Assembly: GCF_001312865.1 (NCBI RefSeq) | Contig: NZ_BBER01000001.1 | Coordinates: 558,001-622,000 of the forward strand | DNA: 64,000 nt | From: Lacticaseibacillus thailandensis DSM 22698 = JCM 13996 | GTDB lineage: Bacteria > Bacillota > Bacilli > Lactobacillales > Lactobacillaceae | Direction: 5' to 3' | In this document: positions 43,547 through 52,937 of the stretch, in pieces | Layout of the letters: every line of letters begins with the position of its first letter | Position numbering within the stretch: position 1 is the first letter of the stretch | Translations under genes and position numbers: made by a program | Notes under the pieces: generated by a model | The model's input: only the letters and a program-made list of their open reading frames with translations | Told to the model about the DNA's origin: nothing | Databases searched by the model: none

Positions 43547-45204
43547 CTACTCGACGGAAATCAAGTATGGGTACAGCGGCTGGCCCCCGTCGTGGATCTC
43601 CACTTCAAGGTCATCGTGCGCGTTTAAAATCGCTGCTTCAATCGCCTCAGCCTCCGCTTCTGATCCTTCGGTGCCGACAATCAACGTGATGATCTCAGCA
43701 TCTTCGTCAAGCATGGCTTCAATCGTATCAACCGTCGTCTGTTGCCGGTCCTGCCCATCCACCTTGATGTCACCATCAATGAGGCCGATCCAATCTCCGT
43801 TGTGAATTGCCAAGCCCCCAATATTGCTATCACGAATCGACTGGGTAATTTCACCACTAACCACGTTGCCGAGCGCTTCGGTCATCGCCGCGGCGTTCTC
43901 AGCGAGGCTCCGCTCCGGGTTATATTCCAGCAAGGAGGTCAGGCCCTGGTTGACCGTCTTACTCTTTACGACGGCCACATCCACACTGGCTTCCTTCGCG
44001 GCCGCATCGGCAGCCATGAAGATGTTCCCATTGTTAGGCAATACGATTACGCGCTTAGCGTGGGCCTGCTTAATGGCTTCCAAGATGTCGTTGGTACTTG
44101 GGTTCATCGTCTGCCCACCGGACAGCACGTACGTAACTCCAAGACTCTTGAACAATTTGGCGAGTCCGTCCCCAGAAGCAATGGCCACCACCCCAAAGTC
44201 GGCCAGCGGCTTGGCTGCTTCCGCCTCCGCATTATCACGTTCAATAATGCTTTGGTGCTGCAGGCGCATGTTATCGATCTTGATTTTATCCAAACTACCA
44301 AACTGCGCACCATAACGGAACACTGCCCCGGGGTGCTCAGTGTGGACATGCACCTTGACCACTTCGTCATCGGCAATTACCAACAGGGAATCACCGTAAT
44401 CAGCCAAGTAGTTGCGGAATGCATCATAATCAAACTTTTTGGTGGCACCGTTTTGGCCCAAGCCCACCATCATCTCGGTACAGTAGCCGTAGACGATGTC
44501 ATCGGGGTTCAGTTGGGTTTGCGCATCAACCGCATTGACCATCTCCGACATTTCGTTATCATCAGGCACGTAATTTTCATCCGCCTGTTCACCTGCCAGT
44601 CCGGCACGGAACCCTTCGTACAAGAAGGTCAGTCCCTGGCCACCAGAATCAACGACCCCCACCTGCTTTAAAACGGGGAGCTGGTCGGGCGTCTTTTTCA
44701 GTGCAACTTTGGCTGCATCGACCACGCTCGTCATGACTTCCAATGTATCGGTGGTAGTCTTGGCAGACTTCAACCCCGCCTTGGCTGCTTTGCGGGCCAC
44801 GGTGAGAATCGTCCCTTCAACAGGCTTCATGACGGCGTTATAGGCCGTCTCGACCCCACCAGCAAAAGCATCAGCCAGATCCTGGGCATTGAGCGTCGAC
44901 TTGTGAGCAACGCTCTTCGCAAAACCGCGGAACAACTGCGAGCTAATAACCCCCGAGTTACCCCTGGCGCCCATCAAGAGCCCCTTACCCAAATGCTGCG
45001 CAAGGCTCCCACGGACGTATCGTCACTTTCCAGGACGGCCTTCGCCCCGCTTTGGAACGTCAGGTTCATGTTCGTCCCGGTATCCCCATCAGGAACGGGA
45101 AATACATTTAACGAGTTAACGAACTGTGCATTTTTATTGATCCGGTGCGCTGCGGCACGAATCATGTTTTGAAATTCGGTTGCAGAAATTTCCGTGACTG
45201 TCAC
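43547..45204 (-). CDS. fakA: Fatty acid kinase catalytic subunit FakA, DAK domain (one frameshift)
   Basis: Phosphorylates fatty acids held by FakB, feeding exogenous acyl chains to PlsX/PlsY. About 552 codons. Start GTG at 45204 (VTVTEISATEFQNMI) behind AGGGAGGA. The DhaL-like kinase domain has LNVFPVPDGDTGTNM (near residue 33), where Asp residues bind Mg-ATP, and LMGARGNSGVISSQ (near 75). A middle DegV-like part and C-terminal domain follow. The frame breaks near 44998. The same cluster holds plsX and acpP, making a local lipid-precursor group. Confidence 0.94.
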
Positions 45205-45223
45205 AAATAGTTCCTCCCTAAAA

Positions 45224-45245
45224 GGCCCCCACATGTTTGGGGGTC
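45224..45245. other. Hairpin between the asp23-like gene and fakA
   Basis: CCCCCA (45226-45231) / TGGGGG (45238-45243), followed by TTTT on the minus strand, directly upstream of the fakA ribosome site. It may be a weak attenuator. Confidence 0.45.
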
Positions 45246-45302
45246 ATATAGCAACAAACGCCGGCCAACGCAAAAAGCGCACTGACGGCGGCGTCGGTGC
45301 TG

Positions 45303-45668
45303 TTAGTCTTCGCCAATTACCCGGACGCCCTGCACGATAACCGTGACGGCGTGCGCGGTGAGGCCAAGCATGCTCTCCAAATTGTACTTTACTTTGTCCT
45401 GCACGTTGCGGCAGACCTCAGAAATCTTAGTACCATAACCAACGATAATGTTGACCTCAATGGTCACCCCATTATCCTCCTGGCGAACGACCACCCCACG
45501 GGAATAGTTCTCCCGGTTGAGAATTTCGTTCAGGTTGTCCCGAATCTGGTTCTTGCTGGCCATGCCCACCACCCCAAAAATCTCGGTAGCTGCACCGCCG
45601 ACAACCGTCGCGATAACGGCATTGTCAATGTCGATAACGCCGTACTTGGTCTTAATCTTAACCGCCAT
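45303..45668 (-). CDS. yloU: Asp23/Gls24 family envelope stress protein, YloU
   Basis: Intact protein of 121 residues from the ATG at 45668 (MAVKIKTKYGVIDID), behind GAGGAGG. Typical Asp23/Gls24 pattern: AVIATVVGGAATEIFGVVGM, VNIIVGYGTKISEV and a hydrophobic GLTAHAVTVIVQGV. YloU usually sits in front of the DAK protein (yloV/fakA). Thought to act in envelope homeostasis; no enzyme activity is known. Confidence 0.93.
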   Translation of the reverse strand: MAVKIKTKYGVIDIDNAVIATVVGGAATEIFGVVGMASKNQIRDNLNEILNRENYSRGVVVRQEDNGVTIEVNIIVGYGTKISEVCRNVQDKVKYNLESMLGLTAHAVTVIVQGVRVIGED

Positions 45669-45748
45669 GATTTGCCTCCTCAATGAGCTGGTTCATAATT
45701 AGTGGGTACCTAGAATGGGCCCACTAGGACCATTAGTCCGTTGCATAG

Positions 45749-45757
45749 ATTTTAGCA
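45749..45757 (-). promoter_or_regulatory. Extended -10 of the yloU-fakA promoter
   Basis: TGC-TAAAAT on the minus strand, 81 bp before the yloU ATG; -35 candidate CTTTCC 18 bp upstream is weak. Confidence 0.5.
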
Positions 45758-45895
45758 TAGCCCAGTAACTAAGGAAAGTTTGCAGGTGTCAATGATTATT
45801 ACTTTACAAAACCCTTGCAATGCCCGCCCCGCTATGATAACCTAATTTTTGTGAATAAATCGGGCAGACGTCCGATGAAGCAAGGAGGTCATACT

Positions 45896-46081
45896 TTGGC
45901 AGTTGATGTAATTACCGGCCGTCACACCCAGTTCGGCAACAAGCGCTCACACGCGCTGAACAGTTCTCGTCGCTCCTGGAAAGCAAACCTGCAGAAGGTA
46001 CGCATTCTGGTTGACGGCAAGCCAAAGCGTGTGTGGGTTTCTGCTCGCGCCCTGAAGTCTGGAAAAGTGACTCGCGTATAA
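45896..46081 (+). CDS. rpmB: 50S ribosomal protein L28
   Basis: Sixty-one residues starting with TTG at 45896, seven bases after [27 protein letters not shown] and [18 protein letters not shown] are diagnostic of L28. Intact. The longer in-frame reading upstream covers the promoter and is not coding. Divergent from yloU. Confidence 0.97.
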   Translation: MAVDVITGRHTQFGNKRSHALNSSRRSWKANLQKVRILVDGKPKRVWVSARALKSGKVTRV

Positions 46082-46093
46082 AACCAACGATGA

Positions 46094-46121
46094 AGGTGCT
46101 GCGAAAGCGGCGCTTTTTTTT
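46094..46121 (+). terminator. Terminator of rpmB
   Basis: Stem GTGCTGC (46096-46102) / GCGGCGC (46107-46113) with G-U pairs and a GAAA loop, then eight T. Confidence 0.9.
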
Positions 46122-46201
46122 GTTGCGTAGCGAGTAGACTAGCCTAGAGGCGCAGTCCGCTAACTCGCGGTCGCCAAAACAAACACAACTTTGCACAACA
46201 C

Positions 46202-46236
46202 AATGGCCCTGACGACATCCCGTCGTCAGGGCCATT
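46202..46236. terminator. Hairpin at the end of thiN
   Basis: Perfect 14-bp repeat AATGGCCCTGACGA (from 46202) / TCGTCAGGGCCATT (to 46236). The T tract on either side is poor, but the location right after the thiN stop suggests a terminator. Confidence 0.6.
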
Positions 46237-46249
46237 CTTGTCTACTTAA

Positions 46250-46917
46250 CTAATTATCAACTTGCTGTCCGTGGTGATCGCGGCTATAAATAATGGCCAC
46301 CACCCCACGCGCACACTGCACGGTCATGGGCGCAGCCCCCACAAATTCGTTGGAGGCAAAGCTGACCGGACTATCACCATCATAGTGGGCCAGCTGGTAC
46401 TTGGCCCCGGTAATGTTCAGATCGCGTACCGCCGTCAAACTGGCTACGCCCACATACCGGTACCCGGTCCGCGGCAAGACCGTCAACGGTTGCCCACCAT
46501 CCAGGTACTGGACGTAGTTATCCCGGTCGATCAGATGCATACGCCGAATAAACGGACGAAAACGTCGCTCGGTCGGCAACCAATAATTCGCCAATGCGTG
46601 ATCCAACCGGCCACCAGTTGCACCGTAAAGGAACACCTCGTCTGCGTGCATGACCATCAAGCCATGCTGGAGTGCCAACTGGGTATCCGTATCATCTTTT
46701 TCCGGTTGGTGCCGCTCCACTGTGCCCATGGCGGTTTTGACCCGGGTAAACTCCGCTGCGGTGAGTGAATCAAAGTCACCCACCACGTATGCTGGCCGCA
46801 TGCCAGCGTCCAATAACGTGAGCGTACCACGTCAATGGCCACCCATTGACCGGGTACTTGCGTCCAGTCCGTCGGCAACAACGCCCGGGGGCCACCAGCC
46901 ATGAAGTTTAACCGCAT
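46250..46917 (-). CDS. thiN: Thiamine pyrophosphokinase (one frameshift)
   Basis: Transfers diphosphate from ATP to thiamine to make TPP; about 222 codons. Start ATG at 46917, sharing bases with the rpe stop (TAATG). Visible: AYVVGDFDSLTAAE (near residue 47), HQPEKDDTDTQLAL (substrate and metal), GATGGRLDHALANY. The frame breaks near 46830 in the N-terminal part, between WVAIDRG-type and LLDAGMRPAY segments. Last gene of the gmk-to-thiN run. Confidence 0.93.
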
Positions 46918-47579
46918 TATTCAGCCTCCGCCGCCAACTTTTGCAGGTGGTGTAGGTTATCCGCAGGGTTACCACCATTGTAAACGGCTGACCCCGCTAC
47001 GGCGATATCCACCCCGTGCTTGGCGGCCAACTTAATGGTTCCCGGGTTAACGCCGCCATCGATCTCGATGCCGAAGTTCAACGATTCATCACGGTCACGA
47101 ATCGTGGCCAGCTCGTCGGTCTTTTCCAGCATTTCGGGGATAAACTCCTGCCCGCCAAAGCCAGGGTCAACGGTCATCACCAGCACCTGTTTAACGATGG
47201 GCAACACCATGTCAATTGCATCGACCGAGGTGCCCGGGTTGATCACAACGCCCGGATCCATCCCCGTTTGTTTGATCAACGATAACGCCCGGTGAATGTG
47301 CGGCGTGGCTTCGAGGTGCACCAGCAACATGTCCGCCCCCGCGTCGGCAAAGGTGCTGACCCATTCTTCAGGGTGCTGCACCATCAAGTGTACTTCGAGG
47401 GGCAAGGTAGTTTCTTGCCGCAAGACCGAGACAATTTGCGGGCCAAAACTCAGGTTGGGCACAAAGCGGCCGTCCATCACGTCAATATGTATGCGGTCCG
47501 CGCCCGCCTTTTCGACCGCATCGACGGCCCGCGCCAAATGGCCAAAATCCGCGCTTAAAATTGATGGTGCAAGTTGCAT
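46917..47579 (-). CDS. rpe: Ribulose-phosphate 3-epimerase
   Basis: Interconverts ribulose 5-phosphate and xylulose 5-phosphate; 220 residues from the ATG at 47579 (MQLAPSILSADFGHL), with GGGAG. Intact TIM barrel: IHIDVMDGRFVPNLSFGP (near residue 33), HLMVQHPE, VLVMTVDPGFGGQEF and the phosphate-binding VAGSAVY near the end. Typical neighbour of rsgA, but here separated from it by a 353-bp repeat-bearing gap. Confidence 0.97.
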   Translation of the reverse strand: MQLAPSILSADFGHLARAVDAVEKAGADRIHIDVMDGRFVPNLSFGPQIVSVLRQETTLPLEVHLMVQHPEEWVSTFADAGADMLLVHLEATPHIHRALSLIKQTGMDPGVVINPGTSVDAIDMVLPIVKQVLVMTVDPGFGGQEFIPEMLEKTDELATIRDRDESLNFGIEIDGGVNPGTIKLAAKHGVDIAVAGSAVYNGGNPADNLHHLQKLAAEAE

Positions 47580-47932
47580 AACAATCAACTCCCGTTTCCA
47601 ATCAAGATTTATTATACTCATCATACACAAATGGCGGCGTAGTTGAAAGGGCTTCACCCATCATCTCGCCGCCGTGTTGGTGAGGACGCCGCTGCCGCTT
47701 TTAACCGCAGGGTTACGCTCTCTATCCAAAACGAGCTCCACCCCACAAAAGCTAGCGCGTAAACCACTCGCCCCCAAAGGCTAAAACCGGCCTTTGCGGG
47801 CAAGCGCCTTACGCTTCCGCTTTTAACCGTGGGGTTACGCTCTCTCTATCCAAAACGAGCTCCACCCCACAAAAGCTAGCGCGTAAACCACTCGCCCCCA
47901 AAGGCTAAAACCGGCCTTTGCGGGCAAGCGCC
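47580..47932. other. 353-bp gap between rpe and rsgA filled by tandem repeats
   Basis: No ORF is supported. From 47695 on the gap consists of the tandem repeat described separately. The 115 bp nearest rpe hold its ribosome site and a short AT-rich patch (TTATTATACTCATCATACAC on the plus strand near 47610-47630) that could include a promoter. Confidence 0.6.
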
Positions 47933-47972
47933 TTACGCTTCCGCTTTTAACCGCGGGGTTACGCTCTCTACC
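47695..47972. repeat. Tandem GC-rich repeat, two full units and a partial third
   Basis: Units start at 47695 (122 bp), 47817 (124 bp, with one extra CT) and 47941 (about 31 bp). The full units are almost identical: the visible differences are CAGGG versus TGGGG near the start, the CT insertion, and a few bases at the left end. The partial third unit lies in the 3' end of rsgA and codes for its last residues. Each full unit also contains the hairpin CAAAGGC / GCCTTTG (minus strand). Confidence 0.92.
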
Positions 47973-48870
47973 TTTTTTTTCTTATCATACACCGGCTTCC
48001 GCGCCGCTAGCTCGGCGTGGAACTGGCAATAATTATCATAACGACTTTGCATGATCTGCCCAGCCGCCACCGCGGCCTTAACCGCGCAGTGCGGCTCCTG
48101 CAAATGCTGACAGCCACGAAACTTGCAGTCACCGGCAACCGCCACAAATTCCGGGAAACGGTCCCGCAACGCGTCCGTTTCCACATCCAACAGTTCTAAC
48201 GAGGAAAAACCTGGCGTGTCCGCCACCAACCACCATACGCCCGATACAGGGTCGTCTTGCGGGTCGTGTGCTTGCCGCGATTCAAACTCTTGGAAATTGC
48301 CGCCGTCGCTAACGACAGGTCTGGTACGAGGTGATTCAACAGGGTCGACTTGCCAGCGCCGGTCTGGCCCGTAAAGATGGTCAGACGTCCATTCAGGACC
48401 GACCTTAACGCTTCGAGATCAGCCGCACCAAACGGCTGGCGGGGTAAGTGAACCTGATAACCAATGCGCTCGTAACCGTTCATCACTGCTTGCAAACGCG
48501 CAAACGCCGTGTCATCCAACAAATCCGTCTTGGTAACCGTAATCACGCCTGCAATCCGTTGCCCGGCTAAGTACACCAGGAACCGGTCCAGCAAGTTCGT
48601 CGCAAAGGTCGGTTCAGCCGCAGCCGTAATTACCATGGCCTGATCCACATTGGCCACGGGTGGCCGCACCAACGCGTTCCGCCGTGGTAACACGCGCGTG
48701 AGGTAGCCCAGCTCGCCGTTATCCGGCGCCGGAGTGAACTCCACAAAATCTCCTGCAATTGGAGAAACCTTCTTCTGCCGTAAATTGCCGGCCGCCCGCG
48801 TCCTAATGACCTGGTCGCCCACCGCAATATCGTAATAGCCGCTGAGCAGCTGAATGACTTGTCCCTGCAA
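47933..48870 (-). CDS. rsgA: Ribosome small subunit GTPase RsgA (one frameshift)
   Basis: Circularly permuted GTPase for late 30S maturation; about 312 codons. Start TTG at 48870, five bases after GGAGGTAA. OB fold N-terminally, TKTDLLDD (G4), then FTGQTGAGKSTLLNHL (G1, near residue 168) and DTPGFSS (G3). Zinc motif CKFRGCQHLQEPHCAVKAAV. The frame breaks near 48230. The C-terminal VESVTPRLKAEA is encoded by the partial repeat copy, so the tail is probably variable between strains. A K4 run precedes it. Confidence 0.95.
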
Positions 48871-48905
48871 AAATTACCTCCAAAAGTAACGATCAACTTT
48901 AACGA

Positions 48906-50839
48906 CTAGTTACTACTGTTGTTGGAACTGGCCGTCTGCGCCGAGGAAGCAGTACTTGAACTCTGAGCGCTTGGCGCAACCGCCGGGGTCGATGAGCTGG
49001 CCGCTCGTTGCGTCGACGACGAGGAACTACTGCTACTACTCTTCGTCGACGAGCTACTACTGCTGCTTTCTTTGCTCTCATTGTTATGATTATGCTCATC
49101 CGGCTGGGTGGTAGTTGTGGTCTGCGTACTGCTACGCCCAACACTGACGTATACCGTCAGTGTGCTGCCCCGCTTAACCTTTTCGCCGGCCTCAATACCC
49201 TGCGACGTAATACGTCCGTATGCCATGCTGCCAGTATCATCGTCATTTTGGCTGAGCATGATGTCATGGTCAGCGGCCCACGCTTCCGCAGTACTGAGAT
49301 TCTTACCCACAAAGTTAGGGATTTTCACCAACCGGGTCTTCTTGGCCACGGTCAAAGTGATGGTGGTCTTCTTCGGGTTCACCTTGGTCCCGGCAGCAAG
49401 ATCCTGTTTCAGGATAGTGCCAGTAGCCTTGGAACTCGACTTGACCTTCTTCACCACCGTAAAGCCGGCCCGCTTGAGGTCGTCACGTACTTCGTCGTAG
49501 CTGTCACCCTTGTAGTCGCGTACGGTAAATCGGGATGAACCCTTACTGATGACCAGGTTCACGGATGAATCTTCCTTGACGCTACTGCCCTTAGTGGGGT
49601 CCGTCAATATGACGTGCCCCTTAGTCACAGAACTAGACGCCTGATACTTAGTATCCCCAATCTTCAAGTGGGCTGCTTGTAGCTTGTTGGTGGCAACGGC
49701 CACGGTCTCATCCGTGACGTCGGGTACCGTGGCATCACCCTTGCCAAAGACCGCGATCATCCCCGCAATTAGGGCAATCAACACCACGGCTAAGCCACCA
49801 ATAATCAGCGCCCGCCGACGCCGTGGATGACGTTTTTTTTGTGGGCTGCTGGTCCGCTTTTTTTGTCCGCATCTTCCCGCGATGGATGGTCTTCCTGATC
49901 ACCGGCCGCAGCAGCTGCCGCAATGGCAGCCGACTTCACCGCCGGATCGATACGCTTCGTCGCCGCTAAACTATCGTTGTTACCTTCAGGCACGAACCGT
50001 GGCTCGTTGGCCCGACTCGCATCCAATGACGTGGCCAGGTCACTAGCCATGGCCGCGGCGCTCGGGTAGCGCTGTTGCGGATCCTTAGCCGTCGCCTTCA
50101 GCACCACGTTTTCCAGTGCCTGGGGGATTCGGGGGTCAAAATCACGAACAAACGGAATGTCTTCCTGAAAGTGTTTCAACGCAATGGTGACGGCCGAGTC
50201 GCCTTCAAACGGCACTGAACCCGTCAACATTTCGTACAAAATCACACCTAGGGAGTAGATATCACTCTGCTTGGTGGGGAGCGAACCGCGCGCTTGCTCT
50301 GGTGACATATAGTGCACGGAGCCCAACAGCGAGTTGGTTTGCGTGACCGCCGTTTCAGACAACGCCACGGCAATGCCGAAGTCGGCAATTTTTACGTTAC
50401 CATCGCGATCCACCATAATGTTTTGGGGCTTGAGGTCACGGTGAATGATGTTGTGCTCGTGGGCCGTTTCAATGGCACCAAGCACCTGGGTCATCATCGC
50501 CACAACCTTCGTGTAGGGAATGGGGAAGTGTTCCACAATGTATTGTTTGAGGTTTTTACCGTCAACGTACTCCATAACTAGGTATTGCTGGCCCTCAAAC
50601 TCACCCACGTCATAGATACTAACAATGTTAGGGTGTGATAGTTCCAAAGTCGCCATGGCTTCACGCCGGAAGCGCCGCGCTGCGTCCGGGTCACTTTGCA
50701 GGTCTAGGCGCAGAACCTTGACCGCCACGTCACGATCCAAGATTAAATCGTGCGCTAAATAGACGTTCGCCATGCCACCCTCACCGAGGGTCTTAAACAA
50801 TTGGTAGCGTCCGTCCAGCGTCATCCCTGGCTCAATCAT
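48906..50839 (-). CDS. pknB: Serine/threonine protein kinase with PASTA domains (one frameshift)
   Basis: Membrane kinase that senses peptidoglycan or lipid II; about 645 codons. Start ATG at 50839 behind AGGGGGGTG, overlapping the prpC stop. Kinase: GEGGMANVYLA (P loop), HRDLKPQN and IADFGIA. A T8 run near 49832 shifts the frame in the basic segment before the membrane helix (GLAVVLIALIAGMIAVFG). Outside follow three PASTA repeats and a tail of roughly 75 residues with runs of up to nine Ser mixed with Thr and Ala. The tail could pass through the wall. Partner of PrpC. Confidence 0.94.
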
Positions 50840-51581
50840 CACCGTCACCCCCCTCATTGTTGTAAATCAATAGTGCGGTCACGTTATCCGGACCACCGGC
50901 CTCATTGGCCGCTTGCACCAACAGTTTGGCTTTGGTAGCTAACGTCTCCTTCGCCCCCATAATGGCGGCCAGTTGGTCGTCCTCCACGGTCTTAGTCAGA
51001 CCATCAGAGCACAACAAGAGCATATCGTTAGCTTCCATATCGTAAATGGTCACGTCGGCATCTACATCCGGCGCGATACCTAACGACCGCGTAATGACGT
51101 TCTTACGGGGAAAATTCTTGGCCTCTTCGGGGGTCAGGTCCCCACTTTTAACCAACTCGTTGACCAGACTATGGTCCTCCGTAATTTGCATCAACCGCCC
51201 GTGCCGGTACAGGTAGGCGCGCGAATCGCCAATGTTGGCGATCACAAAGCGGTGACCAATCATCAGGGCAGCCACGATGGTCGTGCCCATCCCGGTCAAG
51301 TCCTTAAACTGCTGACCGCGGGCGAGAATCTGCTCGTTTTCCTTCTGCAGTTCATACATTAACCATTTCACGACGGTTTCCGCATCGCTGCTCTCGGTCT
51401 TTTCAAAGGCATAGCCAATGTGAGAGACCGCCATTTCACTGGCAACATCCCCACCTTGGTGGCCACCCATCCCGTCGGCAACAATAGCTAACGTCGCGTG
51501 ACTGTGGTTATGAAAAAGGCCAACGTAGTCCTGGTTATTAGGCCGTACCCGACCGACATCCGTTTGGTAGGCAAATTTCAT
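50832..51581 (-). CDS. prpC: PP2C-type serine/threonine phosphatase
   Basis: Manganese-dependent phosphatase that reverses PknB; 249 residues, intact. Motifs: ADGMGGHQGGDVAS (near residue 36), GMGTTIVAAL, ANIGDSRAYLY, SDGLTKTV and GGPDNVTALLI. Start ATG at 51581 with AAGGAG. Overlaps pknB by 8 bp (ATGATTGA), so the pair is made together. Confidence 0.97.
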   Translation of the reverse strand: MKFAYQTDVGRVRPNNQDYVGLFHNHSHATLAIVADGMGGHQGGDVASEMAVSHIGYAFEKTESSDAETVVKWLMYELQKENEQILARGQQFKDLTGMGTTIVAALMIGHRFVIANIGDSRAYLYRHGRLMQITEDHSLVNELVKSGDLTPEEAKNFPRKNVITRSLGIAPDVDADVTIYDMEANDMLLLCSDGLTKTVEDDQLAAIMGAKETLATKAKLLVQAANEAGGPDNVTALLIYNNEGGDGDD

Positions 51582-51596
51582 TGCTTGCTGTTCTCC

Positions 51597-52937
51597 TTAC
51601 TCCACGCGTTCCAGGCAAGCAATGAAAAAGCCATCGCTGCCATAATCATGTGGCAAAATCTGCAGGGCCGGGGCCGCGTGGTTATGGGTCACCGGGGCTA
51701 AAGTCGGTACCGCCACCTGACGGAATCCGCCGTGCCGCTGCAAAAAGGCTGCCACCACGTCCTGATTCTCTTCATGAGTAATTGTACACGTACTGTAGGT
51801 CAACCGGCCACCAACTTTGACCGCCGGGGCCACGGCGTCCAGAATACCGGCCTGTACGCGTGCGAGGTTCTGCACGTCATCAATCGTTTTATCATACTTA
51901 ATCTCGGGCTTGCGGCGCATCAGCCCCAGACCCGAACATGGCGCGTCCACCAGTACCTTGTCAAACGATTGCTCACCAAACGTTGTCACCGCCTGACGCG
52001 CATCCAACGTTCGGGCCGAAACGCGGTCAGCAAGGCGCATACGCGTGGCGTTTTGCTCAATCAACCGCACCTTGTGGGGGTGTAAGTCTAAGGCCGTCAC
52101 GTGCCCGCCAGCTGCGGGGTCCAGCCATTCCGCAATGTGCGTCGTTTTGCCACCCGGAGCCGCGCACGCGTCTAAAACCTGGTCACCCGGTTGTAACGCT
52201 AAACTGGGAGCGACTAGCTGAGAACTTTCGTCCTGCATGGTCAACAGGCCGTCCGCAAACTCCGGCGTACCCGCGAGGTGGCCACCTGGGGCAACCACCC
52301 CACTAGTAGCAAGGGTGCTCGGCCGCACGTCAGGGAACCGATCCTGTAACCGCGTTACTAACGCCTCCCGCGTCGTCAGGGTCCGGTTGACCCGGGCCGA
52401 CGCGTGCGGCGCGGAATTAATGCTGTTCAACAGGGCAGTTGCTTCCAGTTCACCCCACTGGTCGAACAACTTTTGCACCAGCCACGTTGGTACGGAGGCC
52501 GCCACGGATAACCGCTTCACGGGATCCTGGATGGCGCTGACGTCCCGCAACCCTTTGCGCTGAATGTTACGCAAAATGGCCGTCACGAACTTGGCAATGC
52601 CCGTGTGGCCCTTCAGCTTGGCGATTTCGGTGCTATCAAAGAAGATGGCCCGTTCCGGCACCTTATCCAGGTAGTGCATCTGGTACACCGCGGTCCGCAG
52701 CAATTGGCGCACCCACGGGTCCAGCTCCCGGCGCCCCACAAATGGCGCCAGGTAGTAGTCTAACGTCAGTTGGTGCTGAATGACCCCGTAAACGATGTTG
52801 GTCAACAGTGCCGCGTCCCGGTCCGCCAGGTGGCCCTGCCGAATGGTGCTATCAACCGTCAAGTTGGAGTAGCCACCGCGGCCACCCACTCGACTCAACA
52901 CCTCTACCGCCAGCAGGCGCACATTATTCTTCTCCAT
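51597..52937 (-). CDS. rsmB: 16S rRNA (cytosine967-C5)-methyltransferase RsmB
   Basis: 446 residues, intact. NusB-like N-terminal RNA-binding domain (residues 1-150) and a Rossmann methyltransferase domain: VLDACAAPGGKTTHIAE (SAM, near 250), DAPCSGLGLMRRKPE with the PC motif, and YSTCTITHEENQDV with the second catalytic Cys (near 390). ATG at 52937, overlapping the fmt end by 14 bp. Typical place between fmt and prpC. Confidence 0.97.
   Translation of the reverse strand: MEKNNVRLLAVEVLSRVGGRGGYSNLTVDSTIRQGHLADRDAALLTNIVYGVIQHQLTLDYYLAPFVGRRELDPWVRQLLRTAVYQMHYLDKVPERAIFFDSTEIAKLKGHTGIAKFVTAILRNIQRKGLRDVSAIQDPVKRLSVAASVPTWLVQKLFDQWGELEATALLNSINSAPHASARVNRTLTTREALVTRLQDRFPDVRPSTLATSGVVAPGGHLAGTPEFADGLLTMQDESSQLVAPSLALQPGDQVLDACAAPGGKTTHIAEWLDPAAGGHVTALDLHPHKVRLIEQNATRMRLADRVSARTLDARQAVTTFGEQSFDKVLVDAPCSGLGLMRRKPEIKYDKTIDDVQNLARVQAGILDAVAPAVKVGGRLTYSTCTITHEENQDVVAAFLQRHGGFRQVAVPTLAPVTHNHAAPALQILPHDYGSDGFFIACLERVE

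Noticed and set aside
43742-44671. Plus-strand ORF of 309 codons inside fakA
   Set aside because: Antisense shadow of a conserved gene, without ribosome site or family features.
45815-45895. Longer N-terminus of L28
   Set aside because: The upstream in-frame codons overlap the promoter and ribosome site, and L28 proteins begin at the TTG chosen here.
47695-47972. CRISPR array
   Set aside because: Units of 122-124 bp are nearly identical over their entire length, so there are no short repeats separated by unique spacers.
48951-49120. Triplet microsatellite (serine codon repeats)
   Set aside because: It lies in frame at the end of PknB and encodes the Ser-rich tail; not a separate repeat element.
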